Made by a program: the position numbers and the translations under genes. From the NCBI GenBank assembly GCA_903930255.1, contig CAIYYA010000249.1, positions 17,000 to 80,999 of the forward strand: a DNA stretch of 64,000 nucleotides, read 5' to 3'. Below the pieces are notes generated by a model that worked only from the letters and a program-made list of their open reading frames with translations, searched no databases and was not told the DNA's origin. This stretch comes from an uncultured beta proteobacterium (GTDB lineage: Bacteria > Pseudomonadota > Gammaproteobacteria > Burkholderiales > Burkholderiaceae_C). Of the stretch, positions 1 through 9,287 are shown piece by piece. Within the stretch, counting starts at the first letter, position 1; the number at the start of each line of letters is the position of its first letter.

Positions 1-2
1 TT

Positions 3-620
3 GCCATGGGAATTTTGTTTCTGGGGGGTGTCAACGCGCGCATGTTCTTCTTGATTGCGGCTGTGCTGCTGGTGGCCTTTTCGCTCATGATCGCTTCGAG
101 CGAGTGGCGTCGCGAGCGCATTTTTGCGTATCTCGATCCCTGGAGCGAAAAAAATGCACTGGCCAAAGGCTACCAACTCACGCATTCGCTGATCGCCATT
201 GGGCGCGGCGAGATTTTTGGTGTTGGTCTGGGTGGCAGTGTCGAAAAACTGAGCTGGCTGCCCGAAGCGCACACCGATTTCTTACTCGCCGTGATTGGCG
301 AAGAGTTTGGCCTGGTTGGTGTCACGCTGCTGATTGTGTTGTTCTTCTGGCTGGTGCGGCGCATGATGCAAATTGGTCGTCAGGCGATTGCATTGGAGCG
401 CGTTTTTGCCGGTTTGGTGGCGCAAGGCGTGGCGATCTGGATGGGTTTTCAAGCCTTCATCAACATGGGCGTGAACCTGGGCGCACTGCCGACCAAAGGG
501 CTGACCCTGCCGCTAATGAGTTACGGCGGCTCGGCCATTCTGATGAACCTGGTGTCAATCGCCATCGTGCTGAAAATCGACCAAGAAAACAGAACCCTCA
601 TGCACGGAGGCCGTGTATGA
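3..620 (+). CDS. ftsW: FtsW, peptidoglycan polymerase, C-terminal part (5' truncated by window)
   Basis: SEDS-family septal glycan polymerase of the inner membrane, working with FtsI in the divisome. Only about the last 205 codons are present; the frame is already open at base 3, so the ATG at 6 is not a real start. The segment has several hydrophobic helices, the SEDS-like stretch [19 protein letters not shown], and the motif [19 protein letters not shown] close to the C terminus. The last residues are LMHGGRV before TGA. The stop lies inside a long hairpin, and the sequence coding LMHGGRV recurs just before murG, which suggests a rearranged gene end. Followed by murG in the usual dcw order. 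Confidence 0.95.
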   Translation, partial: AMGILFLGGVNARMFFLIAAVLLVAFSLMIASSEWRRERIFAYLDPWSEKNALAKGYQLTHSLIAIGRGEIFGVGLGGSVEKLSWLPEAHTDFLLAVIGEEFGLVGVTLLIVLFFWLVRRMMQIGRQAIALERVFAGLVAQGVAIWMGFQAFINMGVNLGALPTKGLTLPLMSYGGSAILMNLVSIAIVLKIDQENRTLMHGGRV

Positions 621-631
621 GGGTTCTGTTT
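587..631. repeat. Near-perfect 45-bp palindrome over the ftsW stop codon
   Basis: Bases 587-601 are the exact reverse complement of 617-631, 602/616 form a G-T pair, and 603-607 pair with 611-615 around the 3-base loop AGG. That gives a 21-bp stem with one wobble. It covers the last codons and TGA of ftsW. There is no T-run after it, so it need not be a terminator; it could affect translation coupling or mRNA stability. Confidence 0.85.
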
Positions 632-706
632 CATCAAAATCGAACCCTGCGCACAGCGCAACAGGACGCGACTGCGGCCTGGCTTATGCACGGAGGCCGC
701 GTATGA
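598..706 (+). repeat. Direct duplication of the ftsW-end/murG-start sequence
   Basis: 598-620 and 684-706 are the same 23-bp sequence at 21 of 23 positions (core ATGCACGGAGGCC). Both encode LMHGGRV plus TGA in the ftsW-like frame, and both hold the GGAGG ribosome site plus the GTATGA overlap. The first copy ends ftsW and the second starts murG. The intervening 63 bp still reads HQNRTL, close to DQENRTL at the real FtsW end. This looks like a tandem duplication that separated a formerly overlapping stop/start. Confidence 0.7.
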
Positions 707-1782
707 CAACCGCCAAGGTAGCGCTGGTCATGGCAGGCGGCACGGGCGGGCATATCTTCCCCGGGCTGGCGCTGGCGCATTGTTTGCGTGAGCGTGGTTG
801 GCGTGTGCATTGGCTGGGGGGCACGGGCTCAACTGCGCAGCCCAGCATGGAAAGCCAGCTGGTTCCCGCCCAAGGTTTTGCCTTTGAGTCGATTGACTTT
901 GGTGGCTTGCGTGGCAAGGGGCTGAGCACCGTGGCGCTGCTGCCCCTGCGCCTGCTCAAAGCCTTCTGGCAGAGCATTCTTGTGCTGCGTCGGGTGAAGC
1001 CCAACGTGGTGGTCGGTTTGGGTGGCTACATCACCTTTCCGGCCGGCATGATGAGTGTGCTGCTGGGCAAACCGCTGCTGCTGCACGAACAAAACTCGGT
1101 GGCTGGGTTGGCCAACAAGGTGCTGGCAGGCGTGGCTGACCGGGTTTTTACGGCCTTTCCCGATGTGCTTAAGGGAGCCCAATGGGTCGGTAACCCACTG
1201 CGCGCGGCATTTATGCAACAGCCAGCGCCACAGGAGCGCTTTGCCGGGCGCAGCGGCCCGCTCAAATTGCTGGTGCTGGGTGGCAGCCTGGGTGCCAAAG
1301 CTTTGAATGAGATCGTGCCGCAAGCACTTGCCCTGATTCCTGAAGTCAAGCGTCCACAGGTCACCCACCAAAGTGGGGTCAAACAAATTGATGCATTGCG
1401 TACCAATTACGCGGCGGCGGGTGTGTCTGCCGAGCTCACGCCTTTTATCGACAACACCGCGCAGGCAATGGCCGAGGCTGATCTGGTGCTGTGCCGTGCC
1501 GGTGCCAGCACGGTCACCGAAATTGCCGCGGTGGGTGTTGCTGCGCTGTTTGTACCGTTTCCGTTTGCGGTGGACGACCACCAGACCCGCAACGCACAGT
1601 TTCTGGTTGGGCAAGGTGCTGGATGGTTGGTGCAACAAACCGACTTGAGTCCTGCTGGCTTGGCACAAATGCTACAAACAATGGAGCGCTCTACGCTTAC
1701 CACAAAAGCGCTAGAGGCAAAAAAGATGCAAAAAACTGAGGCCACCCAGCGCATCGTGGCGGCCTGTGAGGAGTTAACTTGA
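703..1782 (+). CDS. murG: MurG, UDP-GlcNAc:lipid I N-acetylglucosaminyltransferase
   Basis: GT28 enzyme that adds GlcNAc to lipid I to make lipid II at the cytoplasmic face of the membrane. 359 residues, normal length. Seen: the N-terminal glycine-rich loop GGTGGH (about residues 12-17), [11 protein letters not shown] (about 128), [11 protein letters not shown] (about 192) and [10 protein letters not shown] (about 263). The start was set at the ATG at 703 because GGAGG lies just upstream and MurG homology begins there; an in-frame GTG at 613 would add 30 unrelated residues. The C-terminal stretch around residues 322-342 ([20 protein letters not shown]) is encoded by a copy of a dispersed repeat. 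Stop overlaps the murC start. Confidence 0.96.
   Translation: MTTAKVALVMAGGTGGHIFPGLALAHCLRERGWRVHWLGGTGSTAQPSMESQLVPAQGFAFESIDFGGLRGKGLSTVALLPLRLLKAFWQSILVLRRVKPNVVVGLGGYITFPAGMMSVLLGKPLLLHEQNSVAGLANKVLAGVADRVFTAFPDVLKGAQWVGNPLRAAFMQQPAPQERFAGRSGPLKLLVLGGSLGAKALNEIVPQALALIPEVKRPQVTHQSGVKQIDALRTNYAAAGVSAELTPFIDNTAQAMAEADLVLCRAGASTVTEIAAVGVAALFVPFPFAVDDHQTRNAQFLVGQGAGWLVQQTDLSPAGLAQMLQTMERSTLTTKALEAKKMQKTEATQRIVAACEELT
1669..1728 (+). repeat. Dispersed ~55-bp repeat, copy a (inside murG)
   Basis: Reads TGCTACAAACAATGGAGCGC then CTACGCTTACCACAAAAGCG then CTAGAGGC. It shares TGCTAC, AGCGC, CTACGC and AAGCGCTA with the copies at 3165 and 51606, in the same order and spacing. It lies in frame in murG and encodes a lysine-rich tail segment. 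Confidence 0.6.
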
Positions 1783-3212
1783 AACACGCGGTTCGTCATA
1801 TTCACTTTGTTGGTATCGGCGGCTCAGGCATGTCGGGCATTGCCGAGGTGCTGTTCAATCTGGGCTATACCGTGTCTGGCTCTGACCAGTCTGACAGTGC
1901 CACCTTGCAGCGTTTGGCCGCTTTGGGCATCGCCACCTTTGTTGGTCACAGCGCGGCCAATGTCAGCACGGCCGATGCCGTGGTCACATCCACTGCGGTC
2001 AAGTCCGATAACCCAGAGGTGCTTGCCGCGCGCGAAAAGCGCATTCCGGTGGTGCCGCGTGCGCTCATGCTGGCCGAGCTGATGCGCCTGAAAACCGGCA
2101 TTGCGATTGCCGGAACCCACGGCAAAACCACCACCACCAGCCTGGTGGCCAGCGTGTTAGCCGAAGCCGGACTAGACCCGACCTTTGTCATTGGCGGGCG
2201 CCTTAACAGCGCCGGTGCCAATGCCCGCTTGGGCACCGGCGATCACATCGTGGTGGAGGCCGATGAGTCTGACGCCTCGTTCTTGAACCTGCTGCCGGTG
2301 ATGGCAGTGGTGACCAACATCGATGCCGACCATATGGAAACCTATGGCCATGATTTTGAACGGCTGAAAAAGGCCTTTGTTGACTTTTTGCACCGCATGC
2401 CTTTTTATGGCACGGCGATTTTGTGCACCGACGATGCCGCTGTGCGTAGCATCGTGCCGCAGGTCACCTGCCCGATTACCAGCTACGGCTTCGACGAAGG
2501 TGCCCAGGTGCGTGCCGTGAATGTGCATGCCATCGACGGCCAAATGCATTTCACCGTGCAGCGGCGCAACGGTGTCGTGTTGCCCGATCTGGATGTGGTG
2601 CTGAATTTACCCGGTCTTCATAACGTGCTGAACGCGCTGTCGGCCATTGCAGTTGCGGTTGAGTTGAATATTCAAGACGCAGCCGTGCAACGCGCACTGG
2701 CCGGTTTCAAAGGTGTGGGGCGGCGCTTTCAGCGCTATGGCGAGCAGCCTGCCCGCAACGGCGGCCACTTTACCTTGATCGACGACTACGGCCACCACCC
2801 GGTCGAAATGGCGGCCACGCTGGCTGCTGCGCGTGGTGCTTTTCCGACACGACGCTTGTTGCTGGCATTTCAGCCGCACCGCTACACCCGCACCCGCGAC
2901 TGTTTTGATGACTTTGTCAAAGTGATTGCCCGAGCTGATGCGGTGCTGCTCACCGAAGTTTATGCAGCCGGCGAAGCACCCATCGTGGCGGCCGATGGAC
3001 GCAGTTTGGCGCGCGCCTTGCGAGTGGCCGGACACATCGAACCGGTTTTTGTGGATGACATTGGAGCCCTGCCGCAAGCCATCCTGGACAGTGCTCGCGC
3101 GGGCGATGTGGTGCTGTGCATGGGCGCCGGCTCAATTGGCAGCGTTTGTGCCAAAGTCGCCGATTTGCTACAAAATAAAAAGCGCCCTACGCAGGAGGGA
3201 CAAGCGCTATGA
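1779..3212 (+). CDS. murC: MurC, UDP-N-acetylmuramate--L-alanine ligase
   Basis: Cytoplasmic Mur ligase that attaches L-alanine to UDP-MurNAc using ATP. 477 residues. Seen: N-terminal Rossmann motif GIGGSGMSG (residues 12-20), ATP-binding GTHGKTTTT (about 111-119), the central-domain histidine region [11 protein letters not shown], and the C-terminal-domain motif [10 protein letters not shown] (about 334). The start is TTG at 1779, four bases inside the end of murG, with GAGGAG upstream, so translation is coupled. The last 15 or so residues ([15 protein letters not shown]) come from a dispersed repeat copy that also carries the ddl ribosome site and start. Confidence 0.97.
   Translation: MKHAVRHIHFVGIGGSGMSGIAEVLFNLGYTVSGSDQSDSATLQRLAALGIATFVGHSAANVSTADAVVTSTAVKSDNPEVLAAREKRIPVVPRALMLAELMRLKTGIAIAGTHGKTTTTSLVASVLAEAGLDPTFVIGGRLNSAGANARLGTGDHIVVEADESDASFLNLLPVMAVVTNIDADHMETYGHDFERLKKAFVDFLHRMPFYGTAILCTDDAAVRSIVPQVTCPITSYGFDEGAQVRAVNVHAIDGQMHFTVQRRNGVVLPDLDVVLNLPGLHNVLNALSAIAVAVELNIQDAAVQRALAGFKGVGRRFQRYGEQPARNGGHFTLIDDYGHHPVEMAATLAAARGAFPTRRLLLAFQPHRYTRTRDCFDDFVKVIARADAVLLTEVYAAGEAPIVAADGRSLARALRVAGHIEPVFVDDIGALPQAILDSARAGDVVLCMGAGSIGSVCAKVADLLQNKKRPTQEGQAL
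3165..3210 (+). repeat. Dispersed repeat, copy b, forming the murC tail and ddl start
   Basis: TTGCTACAAAATAAAAAGCG, then CCCTACGCAGGAGGGACAAG, then CGCTATG. It has the same order of blocks as the copies at 1669 and 51606. The AGGAGGG within it is the likely ribosome-binding site of ddl and its last bases supply the ATG. Confidence 0.6.
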
Positions 3213-4159
3213 GCCCATTTGATCTAAAGAATGAGAAGGTTGCCGTGCTCATGGGTGGCAGTTCGGCTGAGCGCGAGGTGTCGCTGATGTCGGGCTCAGG
3301 CGTGCTGCAAGCGCTGCAAAGTTTGGGCGTGCAGGCGCACCCCTTTGACCCGTCAGAACGCGACTTGGCTGAGCTGAAGAAAGAGGGCTTCACGCGCTGC
3401 TTTATTGCCTTGCATGGCCGCTTTGGTGAAGATGGCACCGTGCAAGGGGCGCTCGAGCTACTTGGCTTGCCCTACACCGGCTCGGGTGTGATGGCATCTG
3501 CGATTGCCATCGACAAGATCATGACCAAACACATCTGGCGCGCCGATGGTCTGCCCACGCCAGCCTGGAAGAAGGTGGACAGCGCTGCTGCGACCTGCGC
3601 TGCGCTGGCTGAGTTGGGCAGCCCAATGATCGTCAAGCCGGCGCGTGAGGGCTCGACCATTGGCTTGACCAAGGTGACATCGGTCGAACAGTGTGTGGAG
3701 GCTTTTAATCTGGTCATGAGCCTGGGTGACGATGTGTTGTGTGAGCAATTCATCGCGGGCGATGAAGTCACTGTGCCGGTGCTGGGCAGTGGCGCACAAG
3801 CGCAGGCGCTGCCGGTGATCCGCATCGTGGCACCGGACGGCAACTACGACTACCAAAACAAATATTTCACCGACAGCACGCAGTATCTGGTGCCCTGCGG
3901 TTTGCCGGCGGGCGAAGAGGCGCACATCCAGCAACTGGTGTTGGAAGCCTACAAAAGCCTGGGTTGCCGGGGTTGGGCGCGTGCAGACGTGATGATTGAC
4001 GCGAGCACTCGCAAACCCTATTTGCTCGAGATCAACACCGCACCTGGCATGACCAGCCATTCGCTGGTGCCCATGTCGGCCAAGGCTGCTGGCATCAACT
4101 ACCCAGCGTTGTGTCTACAGTTGCTGGGCATGGCGAGCAACGATTACCTGAAGCCATGA
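3209..4159 (+). CDS. ddl: D-alanine--D-alanine ligase
   Basis: ATP-grasp ligase making the D-Ala-D-Ala dipeptide for the peptidoglycan precursor. 316 residues, typical of DdlB in dcw clusters. Seen: [11 protein letters not shown] near the N terminus, the ATP-grasp stretch [34 protein letters not shown], and the Mg/ATP-binding [15 protein letters not shown] near residue 273. The ATG overlaps the murC stop (ATGA), preceded by AGGAGGG. The stop overlaps the ftsQ start. Confidence 0.97.
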   Translation: MSPFDLKNEKVAVLMGGSSAEREVSLMSGSGVLQALQSLGVQAHPFDPSERDLAELKKEGFTRCFIALHGRFGEDGTVQGALELLGLPYTGSGVMASAIAIDKIMTKHIWRADGLPTPAWKKVDSAAATCAALAELGSPMIVKPAREGSTIGLTKVTSVEQCVEAFNLVMSLGDDVLCEQFIAGDEVTVPVLGSGAQAQALPVIRIVAPDGNYDYQNKYFTDSTQYLVPCGLPAGEEAHIQQLVLEAYKSLGCRGWARADVMIDASTRKPYLLEINTAPGMTSHSLVPMSAKAAGINYPALCLQLLGMASNDYLKP

Positions 4160-4953
4160 GCACAACGACTCCAGTAACCCCCATCGACATTCGCCTGATG
4201 AATGTTGTCAGTGCCTTGCTGCTGCTGATGTTGGGAGCACTGCTGCTGGTTGCCGGATTGAACTGGGCCATGCAGCAACCGGTGTTTGCGATTCGCGGCG
4301 TTAGCGTTACAGGCGATGTGGCGCATTACAACGCGATTACCTTGCGCGCCAACGTGATGCCGCGCCTGCAAGGCACCTTCTTCACACTCGATGTGAAAGC
4401 AGCGCGCAAAGTGTTTGAGACCATGCCCTGGGTGCGTCGGGCCATCGTAAGGCGCGAGTTCCCGAATCGACTCAAAGTGCAATTGCAAGAACATCAGGCC
4501 GTGGCCTATTGGGGCACCGAAATAGACAACCGCCTGGTGAACAGTTTTGGCGAGGTGTTTGAGGCCAACGTGGGCGAGCTGGAGCAAGAGCAGTTGCCTC
4601 GGCTCAACGCCCCGGACGGGCAGAGCGCTTTGGTGCTGGCACATTATCAAAGGCTTAAGCCACTGTTTGACGCCAAAGACCTGGCTCTGGTTCAGCTTGA
4701 GCTGAGCCCGCGTGGAGCCTGGCGCGCGCAACTTGACAGCGGCGCCGAGCTGGAGCTCGGTGGCGGTAACACAGAGGAACTGTTGGCGCGCACACAGCGG
4801 TTTTTAAGCACGATCACGCAAGTAACGGCTGGCTACAAACGCCTTCCAAACCAATTGGCATCGGTTGATTTGCGCCATACCGATGGCTATGCAATTCGGC
4901 TCGAAGGTGTGAGCACGCTGGAAGAAGTCGACAAGAGAAACACTAGAAGGTAA
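4156..4953 (+). CDS. ftsQ: FtsQ cell-division protein
   Basis: Bitopic divisome protein linking early and late division proteins (FtsQ-FtsB-FtsL). 265 residues from the ATG at 4156, which overlaps the ddl stop; an upstream in-frame ATG at 4111 inside ddl is less likely. Layout: short cytoplasmic N terminus, one membrane segment around residues 15-37, then the POTRA domain starting with [16 protein letters not shown], and the beta-rich FtsQ domain. Followed after 4 bp by ftsA. Confidence 0.95.
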   Translation: MSTTTPVTPIDIRLMNVVSALLLLMLGALLLVAGLNWAMQQPVFAIRGVSVTGDVAHYNAITLRANVMPRLQGTFFTLDVKAARKVFETMPWVRRAIVRREFPNRLKVQLQEHQAVAYWGTEIDNRLVNSFGEVFEANVGELEQEQLPRLNAPDGQSALVLAHYQRLKPLFDAKDLALVQLELSPRGAWRAQLDSGAELELGGGNTEELLARTQRFLSTITQVTAGYKRLPNQLASVDLRHTDGYAIRLEGVSTLEEVDKRNTRR

Positions 4954-4957
4954 AGAC

Positions 4958-6187
4958 ATGGCAAAAGAATACAAAGACTTGGTGGTTGGGCTGGACATTG
5001 GCACATCCAAAGTGATGGCGGTGGTGGCCGAAGTCATGCCCGATGGACAACTGAAGTTGGCTGGCTTGGGAATTGCTCCGAGCAACGGGCTCAAGCGCGG
5101 TGTGGTGGTGAACATTGATGCCACGGTGCAAAGCATTCAGCAAGCACTCAAAGAAGCGGAGCTGATGGCAGACTGCAAGATCACCCGGGTTTATACCGGC
5201 ATCACGGGCAGCCATATTCGCGGTATCAACTCGCACGGTATGGTGGCCATCAAAGATCGCGAAGTGACTGCCGCCGATGTGGCGCGCGTGGTTGAAACCG
5301 CTAAGGCCATCAACATTTCGACAGATCAACGCCTGCTGTTGGTGGAGCCGCAGGAGTTCATCATTGACGGTCAGGACGTGAAAGAGCCCATAGGCATGAG
5401 CGGAATTCGGCTCGAAGCCAAGGTGCATATCGTCACGGGAGCACAAAGCGCGGCCGAAAACATCATCAAGTGTGTGCGCCGCTGCGGGTTGGAGGTAGAG
5501 CAGCTGATGCTTAATCCGCTGGCCAGCAGTCTTTCGGTGTTGACCGAAGACGAGCGTGAGTTGGGTGTGGCGCTGGTTGATATTGGTGCCGGCACCACCG
5601 ATGTGGCCATTTTTACCAATGGTGCCATTCGGCACACAGCGGTGATTCCCATTGCGGGTGACTTGATCACCAGCGACATCGCCATGGCGCTGCGCACACC
5701 GACCAAGGACGCCGAAGAAATCAAGGTTGAAAACGGCTATGCCAAGCAGCTGCTGGCCGACCCCGAGGCGCAGGTCGAAGTGCCTGGTCTGGGCGACCGT
5801 GGACCGCGCATGCTGAGCCGCCAGGCCTTGGCCGGTGTGATCGAGCCGCGCGTTGAAGAAATTTTCAGCCTGGTGCATCAGGTCATGCGGGAATCCGGTT
5901 TCGAAGAAATGCTCTCCAGCGGTATTGTCCTGACGGGTGGCAGTTGCATCATGCCTGGCATGGTCGAATTGGGTGAAGATATTTTTCTCAAACCCGTGCG
6001 CCGTGGCGTACCCAAATATGTCAGCGCCTTGTCCGACATGGTGGCCCAGCCTAGGGCAGCGACGGTGATGGGTCTTCTGGAGGAAGCCCGCCAAGCACGC
6101 TTACGCGGTTTTAAGGTAGCGCAAAAAAGTGGCTCTATGAAAACTGTCTTTGGCAGTTTTCAGGATTGGGTTGTGAGGAATTTCTGA
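4958..6187 (+). CDS. ftsA: FtsA, actin-like membrane tether of FtsZ
   Basis: Actin-fold ATPase that anchors the Z-ring to the membrane. 409 residues. Seen: phosphate-1 loop VVGLDIGTSKVMAVV near the N terminus, phosphate-2 motif VDIGAGTTDVAIF (about residue 206), adenosine motif GIVLTGGSCIMPGM (about 323), and a C-terminal amphipathic stretch (SFQDWVVRNF) serving as the membrane-targeting helix. The start at 4958 has AGAAGG just upstream. Confidence 0.97.
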   Translation: MAKEYKDLVVGLDIGTSKVMAVVAEVMPDGQLKLAGLGIAPSNGLKRGVVVNIDATVQSIQQALKEAELMADCKITRVYTGITGSHIRGINSHGMVAIKDREVTAADVARVVETAKAINISTDQRLLLVEPQEFIIDGQDVKEPIGMSGIRLEAKVHIVTGAQSAAENIIKCVRRCGLEVEQLMLNPLASSLSVLTEDERELGVALVDIGAGTTDVAIFTNGAIRHTAVIPIAGDLITSDIAMALRTPTKDAEEIKVENGYAKQLLADPEAQVEVPGLGDRGPRMLSRQALAGVIEPRVEEIFSLVHQVMRESGFEEMLSSGIVLTGGSCIMPGMVELGEDIFLKPVRRGVPKYVSALSDMVAQPRAATVMGLLEEARQARLRGFKVAQKSGSMKTVFGSFQDWVVRNF

Positions 6188-6325
6188 TGCTAAAAACACC
6201 CATCTGGCTGAGTCGCGCAGGACCTCCGCGACGCTGGCGCTGTGCAGATCCACCGCCACACGAACGACCCCAAGTTTGCCCATTTTTTGTATTACTTACC
6301 CATTTTGAATTACCAGGAGATAAAA
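6188..6325 (+). other. ftsA-ftsZ intergenic leader
   Basis: 138 bp without a credible gene. It holds a GC-rich segment with short complementary arms (CGCGCAGG / CCGCG), then an AT-rich stretch and the ftsZ ribosome site AGGAGA at 6315-6320. The longer spacing than elsewhere in the cluster suggests ftsZ has its own promoter or mRNA processing here, but I could not assign -35/-10 boxes with confidence. Confidence 0.4.
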
Positions 6326-7606
6326 ATGTCCATTGAACTCATCGACGAAGAATCGTTTAACCAAGGCACACAAATCAAGGTCATTGGCGTTGGCGGCGGT
6401 GGCGGCAACGCTGTCGCACACATGATTGCCAGCGCCGTTCAAGGGGTTGAATTCATTTGCGCGAATACCGATGCCCAGGCACTTTCAACCAGCGACGCGC
6501 ACCGCATCATCCAGCTGGGCACCACCGGCTTGGGGGCAGGCAGCAAACCTGACAAAGCCCGCGACGCGGCAGAGCTGGCGATTGAACACATCCGCGAAGC
6601 CATCGACGGTGCGCATATGTTGTTCATCACCGCAGGCATGGGTGGCGGCACCGGCACTGGCGCCGCCCCAGTGATTGCCCGCGTGGCCCGTGAAATGGGT
6701 ATTTTGACGGTTGGCGTGGTGACCAAGCCGTTTGAGTTTGAAGGCCCACGCCGCATGGCCAATGCCGATGGTGGCATGGCCGAGCTGGAAGCCAATGTTG
6801 ATTCATTGATTGTGGTACTGAACGAGAAGCTGATTGAAGTGCTGGGCGACGACGCCACGCAAGACGAAGCTTTTGCGCATGCCAACGACGTGCTGAAAAA
6901 TGCAGTTGGCGGCATTGCTGAAATCATCAACGTGCCTGGCCATGTGAACGTTGACTTTGAAGACGTGCGCACCGTCATGGGCGAGCCCGGCAAAGCCATG
7001 ATGGGCACCGCACTGGCGGGTGGCCCTGATCGCGCGCGCATTGCGGCAGAACAAGCCGTGGCCTGCCCCTTGCTTGAAGGCATTGACCTTTCAGGCGCCA
7101 AAGGCGTGCTGGTGTTGATCAGCGCGGCCAAGGGCTCGCTCAAACTGAGTGAATCAAAGCTGGCCATGAACACCATTCGTGCTTATGCATCACCTGACGC
7201 GCATGTGATTTACGGAACAGCCTATGACGACAAATTGGGCGATCAGATTCGTGTCACCGTTGTGGCGACAGGGCTCAGCCGCCAAAAGCCTGGCCTGACG
7301 GTGGTGCGTAACCCCGAAGTGGTCAAGCGCAACGGCACCGATGGGTTGGCCTATGGCAACCACACGCCAGCAGTTGCTGGCAACGGCATTCAACCGAGTG
7401 GGATGTTGGGAGGTGGCGCTGGTGTTGGTATTGGCACGATCGGCAGTGCTATTGGGCGCACCCAATCGGACTACGGGTCGTTTGAGAAACCCAGCGTCTG
7501 GCGCAACCGTGACCGTACCTCAGCCGCCGCCAAAGTCGATGCTTTGAGCAGCGGCGGCATGGACGACTTCGAAATTCCGGCGTTTTTGCGTAAGCAGGCG
7601 GATTGA
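6326..7606 (+). CDS. ftsZ: FtsZ, tubulin-like division GTPase
   Basis: Polymerises into the Z-ring. 426 residues from the ATG at 6326, preceded by AGGAGA; an in-frame ATG at 6242 would add 28 unrelated residues. Seen: GGGGGNAVAHM near the N terminus, the tubulin signature GGGTGTGAAP (about residue 108), the T7-loop region NVDFEDVRTVM, a variable linker after about residue 320, and the conserved C-terminal peptide DFEIPAFLRKQAD that binds FtsA/ZipA. In many relatives lpxC follows ftsZ; here the next gene is convergent and unrelated. Confidence 0.97.
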   Translation: MSIELIDEESFNQGTQIKVIGVGGGGGNAVAHMIASAVQGVEFICANTDAQALSTSDAHRIIQLGTTGLGAGSKPDKARDAAELAIEHIREAIDGAHMLFITAGMGGGTGTGAAPVIARVAREMGILTVGVVTKPFEFEGPRRMANADGGMAELEANVDSLIVVLNEKLIEVLGDDATQDEAFAHANDVLKNAVGGIAEIINVPGHVNVDFEDVRTVMGEPGKAMMGTALAGGPDRARIAAEQAVACPLLEGIDLSGAKGVLVLISAAKGSLKLSESKLAMNTIRAYASPDAHVIYGTAYDDKLGDQIRVTVVATGLSRQKPGLTVVRNPEVVKRNGTDGLAYGNHTPAVAGNGIQPSGMLGGGAGVGIGTIGSAIGRTQSDYGSFEKPSVWRNRDRTSAAAKVDALSSGGMDDFEIPAFLRKQAD

Positions 7607-7635
7607 TCCCAGCTCATAGATACAGGCTGTAACCG

Positions 7636-7668
7636 ACCCCGCGCACCGAATGCAGGGGTGTCTGTTTT
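7636..7668 (+). terminator. Possible terminator after ftsZ
   Basis: ACCCC at 7636-7640 pairs with GGGGT at 7655-7659, with an inner GCA/TGC pair, followed by GTCTGTTTT. The stem is short and has a bulge. A second hairpin (GCGC-GAT-GCGC within AATAGG/CCTATT arms) lies at 7744-7775. The rest of 7607-7815 holds nothing I can identify. Confidence 0.4.
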
Positions 7669-7815
7669 GTACAACGCTGATCGAGACTTTGGACGCTTCA
7701 AAGCATTCAAAACGACCAACCCACTGGTGACTTAAGCGCAATAAATAGGTAGCGCGATGCGCCTTTATCCCTATTGAACCCAGTCCAACCTCGAAATATT
7801 GACTGGTTTATAGCT

Positions 7816-8580
7816 TCAAGTCACCGAATGGTGCTCGGGCAAAAGTGCTGCAACTGCGTCGCGTGCGTCAATGGCCCAGGTGCGGCGGTCACGCCCCCGG
7901 GCTTGCTCGATCGCGCCAAAGGTCAATGTCGCACACAGTGCAGGGGCGCTCAGGGTGCGCCAGATCGACCCTAGCAAAGTGTCTTGGTTGATGTAACAAG
8001 GTGCCAAACTAAGTTGGCCTGAAGCCTTATCAAAAAATCGCAAGGCAACCGGCACAATCGGCGCATGCGCTGATAACGCGGCTTGAAACAGGTTGGCATG
8101 AAACGGCAGCACCTGCTCACCATCACTGGTTGTGGCTTCGGGAAATATCACCAAAATAGCGCCGCCGCGCAAGCTATCGACCATTTGATGCACCACACGC
8201 ATCGCATCACGGCGCGATTTGCGCTCGACAAACAGCGTGTCAGCCGCGATGGCCAGCCGACCGATCAACGGCCAATGCTGAATATCCGACTTGGAAATAA
8301 ACCTTCCGTTGCACGATGCCAGCAACAACACAATATCAAGCCACGAAATATGATTCACCACCAGCAGTGCTGGGCCTTGCGTAGTGGGCTTGCCTTTTAC
8401 TACAAGTTGTATAGCTAGCCGCGCAAGCAGGGCAAGCGCCCAGAGTCGAATTCGTTCACGTTTTTGCGGCGCTGAAAGTCCAGGAAAAACAAGCATAACG
8501 GTGACCACACCGTGCACCAGATGCGCCATGACGCTGGCAAACCTGCCTAAAACGCCAAGTTGCCTAAGCAGCCGTATCAA
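7816..8580 (-). CDS. PlsC/OlsA-like 1-acyl-glycerol-phosphate acyltransferase family protein
   Basis: Membrane acyltransferase of 254 residues. Seen: a hydrophobic N-terminal helix, the HX4D catalytic motif NHISWLD (His77, Asp82) and FPEATTSDG (about 146-154), the acceptor phosphate-binding block. The start is a TTG overlapping the phoB stop (TTGA), so it is coupled to phoB and lies in the pst-phoU-phoB operon. This family includes PlsC (phosphatidic acid) and OlsA (second acyl chain of ornithine lipid). The OlsB-like gene at 17439 and the phosphate operon context make OlsA attractive, but the sequence alone cannot decide. Confidence 0.85.
   Translation of the reverse strand: MIRLLRQLGVLGRFASVMAHLVHGVVTVMLVFPGLSAPQKRERIRLWALALLARLAIQLVVKGKPTTQGPALLVVNHISWLDIVLLLASCNGRFISKSDIQHWPLIGRLAIAADTLFVERKSRRDAMRVVHQMVDSLRGGAILVIFPEATTSDGEQVLPFHANLFQAALSAHAPIVPVALRFFDKASGQLSLAPCYINQDTLLGSIWRTLSAPALCATLTFGAIEQARGRDRRTWAIDARDAVAALLPEHHSVT
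8393..8445 (+). repeat. Dispersed repeat, copy c (inside the acyltransferase gene)
   Basis: TATAGCTAGCCGCGCAAGCA followed by GGGCAAGCGCCCAGAG resembles the copies at 24097 and 38190 (blocks ATAGCT, CGCGCAAGC or similar, AAGCGC, AGAG). It is more diverged than copies a, b and g, so membership is tentative. Confidence 0.4.
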
Positions 8581-9287
8581 GCGGACACCAAAGCCTCAGT
8601 TTGGGTCGTGAGCCGGTAGCCAGCGCCGCGCACCGTTTCGATCATGCGCCCGGCGTTGGGGCCAAGGGCTTCGCGCAAGCGCTTCACGTGCACATCGACC
8701 GTGCGCTCTTCAATGAACACATGGTCGCCCCAAACCCGGTCGAGCAATTTAGAGCGGCTGTGCACGCGCTCGGAATGGGTCATCAGGTAATGCAAAAGTT
8801 TGAACTCGGTGGGACCCAATTTCAGCATTTGTTCGTTAAACGAGACCCGATAAGTTTCTGAATCAAGCAGCAAAGCCCCCACCGCGATGCTGCCCTGCAC
8901 CCGCTCGGGCGCACGCCTGCGCAATACAGCCCGCACACGCGCCAGCAGTTCTTTGGTTGAAAAAGGTTTTGAAATGTAATCATCGGCACCCGCATCCAGC
9001 CCGGCAACCCGATCCATTTCTTCGCCACGGGCTGTCAGCATGATGATCGGAACCGATTTGGTGCGCGGGTGCGCACGCCAGCGTTTGGCCAGCACCAAAC
9101 CGCTTTCGCCGGGCAGCATCCAGTCCAGCAAAATCACATCGGGCAAAACCTCGTCGAGTTCGCGCTGAGCCGAGGCACTGTCCATCGCCAGCGTCAGGCG
9201 AAACCCGTTATGCCGCAGATTGATGGCGATCAGCTCAGCAATGGCGGGTTCATCCTCCACCACCAAAACCCGGGGCTCATGCCTCAT
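8577..9287 (-). CDS. phoB: PhoB, phosphate response regulator
   Basis: OmpR-family transcription factor, 236 residues. Receiver domain: acidic pocket E11/D12, phosphorylation site D55 in VILLDWMLPG, T84 and K106. The C-terminal winged-helix DNA-binding domain includes GPTEFKLLHYLMTHSERVHS and the recognition-helix region ERTVDVHVKRLREAL. It would bind the direct-repeat Pho boxes described elsewhere in this window. The start overlaps the phoU stop (ATGA). No phoR kinase gene follows; an acyltransferase gene does. Confidence 0.96.
   Translation of the reverse strand: MRHEPRVLVVEDEPAIAELIAINLRHNGFRLTLAMDSASAQRELDEVLPDVILLDWMLPGESGLVLAKRWRAHPRTKSVPIIMLTARGEEMDRVAGLDAGADDYISKPFSTKELLARVRAVLRRRAPERVQGSIAVGALLLDSETYRVSFNEQMLKLGPTEFKLLHYLMTHSERVHSRSKLLDRVWGDHVFIEERTVDVHVKRLREALGPNAGRMIETVRGAGYRLTTQTEALVSA

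Noticed and set aside
829..1668. Long minus-strand frame (279 codons) opposite murG
   Set aside because: Shadow of murG: low-complexity His/Gln-rich translation, no homology, and murG on the other strand is certain.
4943..6094. 383-codon minus-strand frame opposite ftsA
   Set aside because: Antisense shadow; translation rich in His and Gln with no recognisable domain.
6439..7176. 245-codon minus frame opposite ftsZ
   Set aside because: Ser/Pro/Ala-rich antisense frame of a well-conserved gene; no family features.
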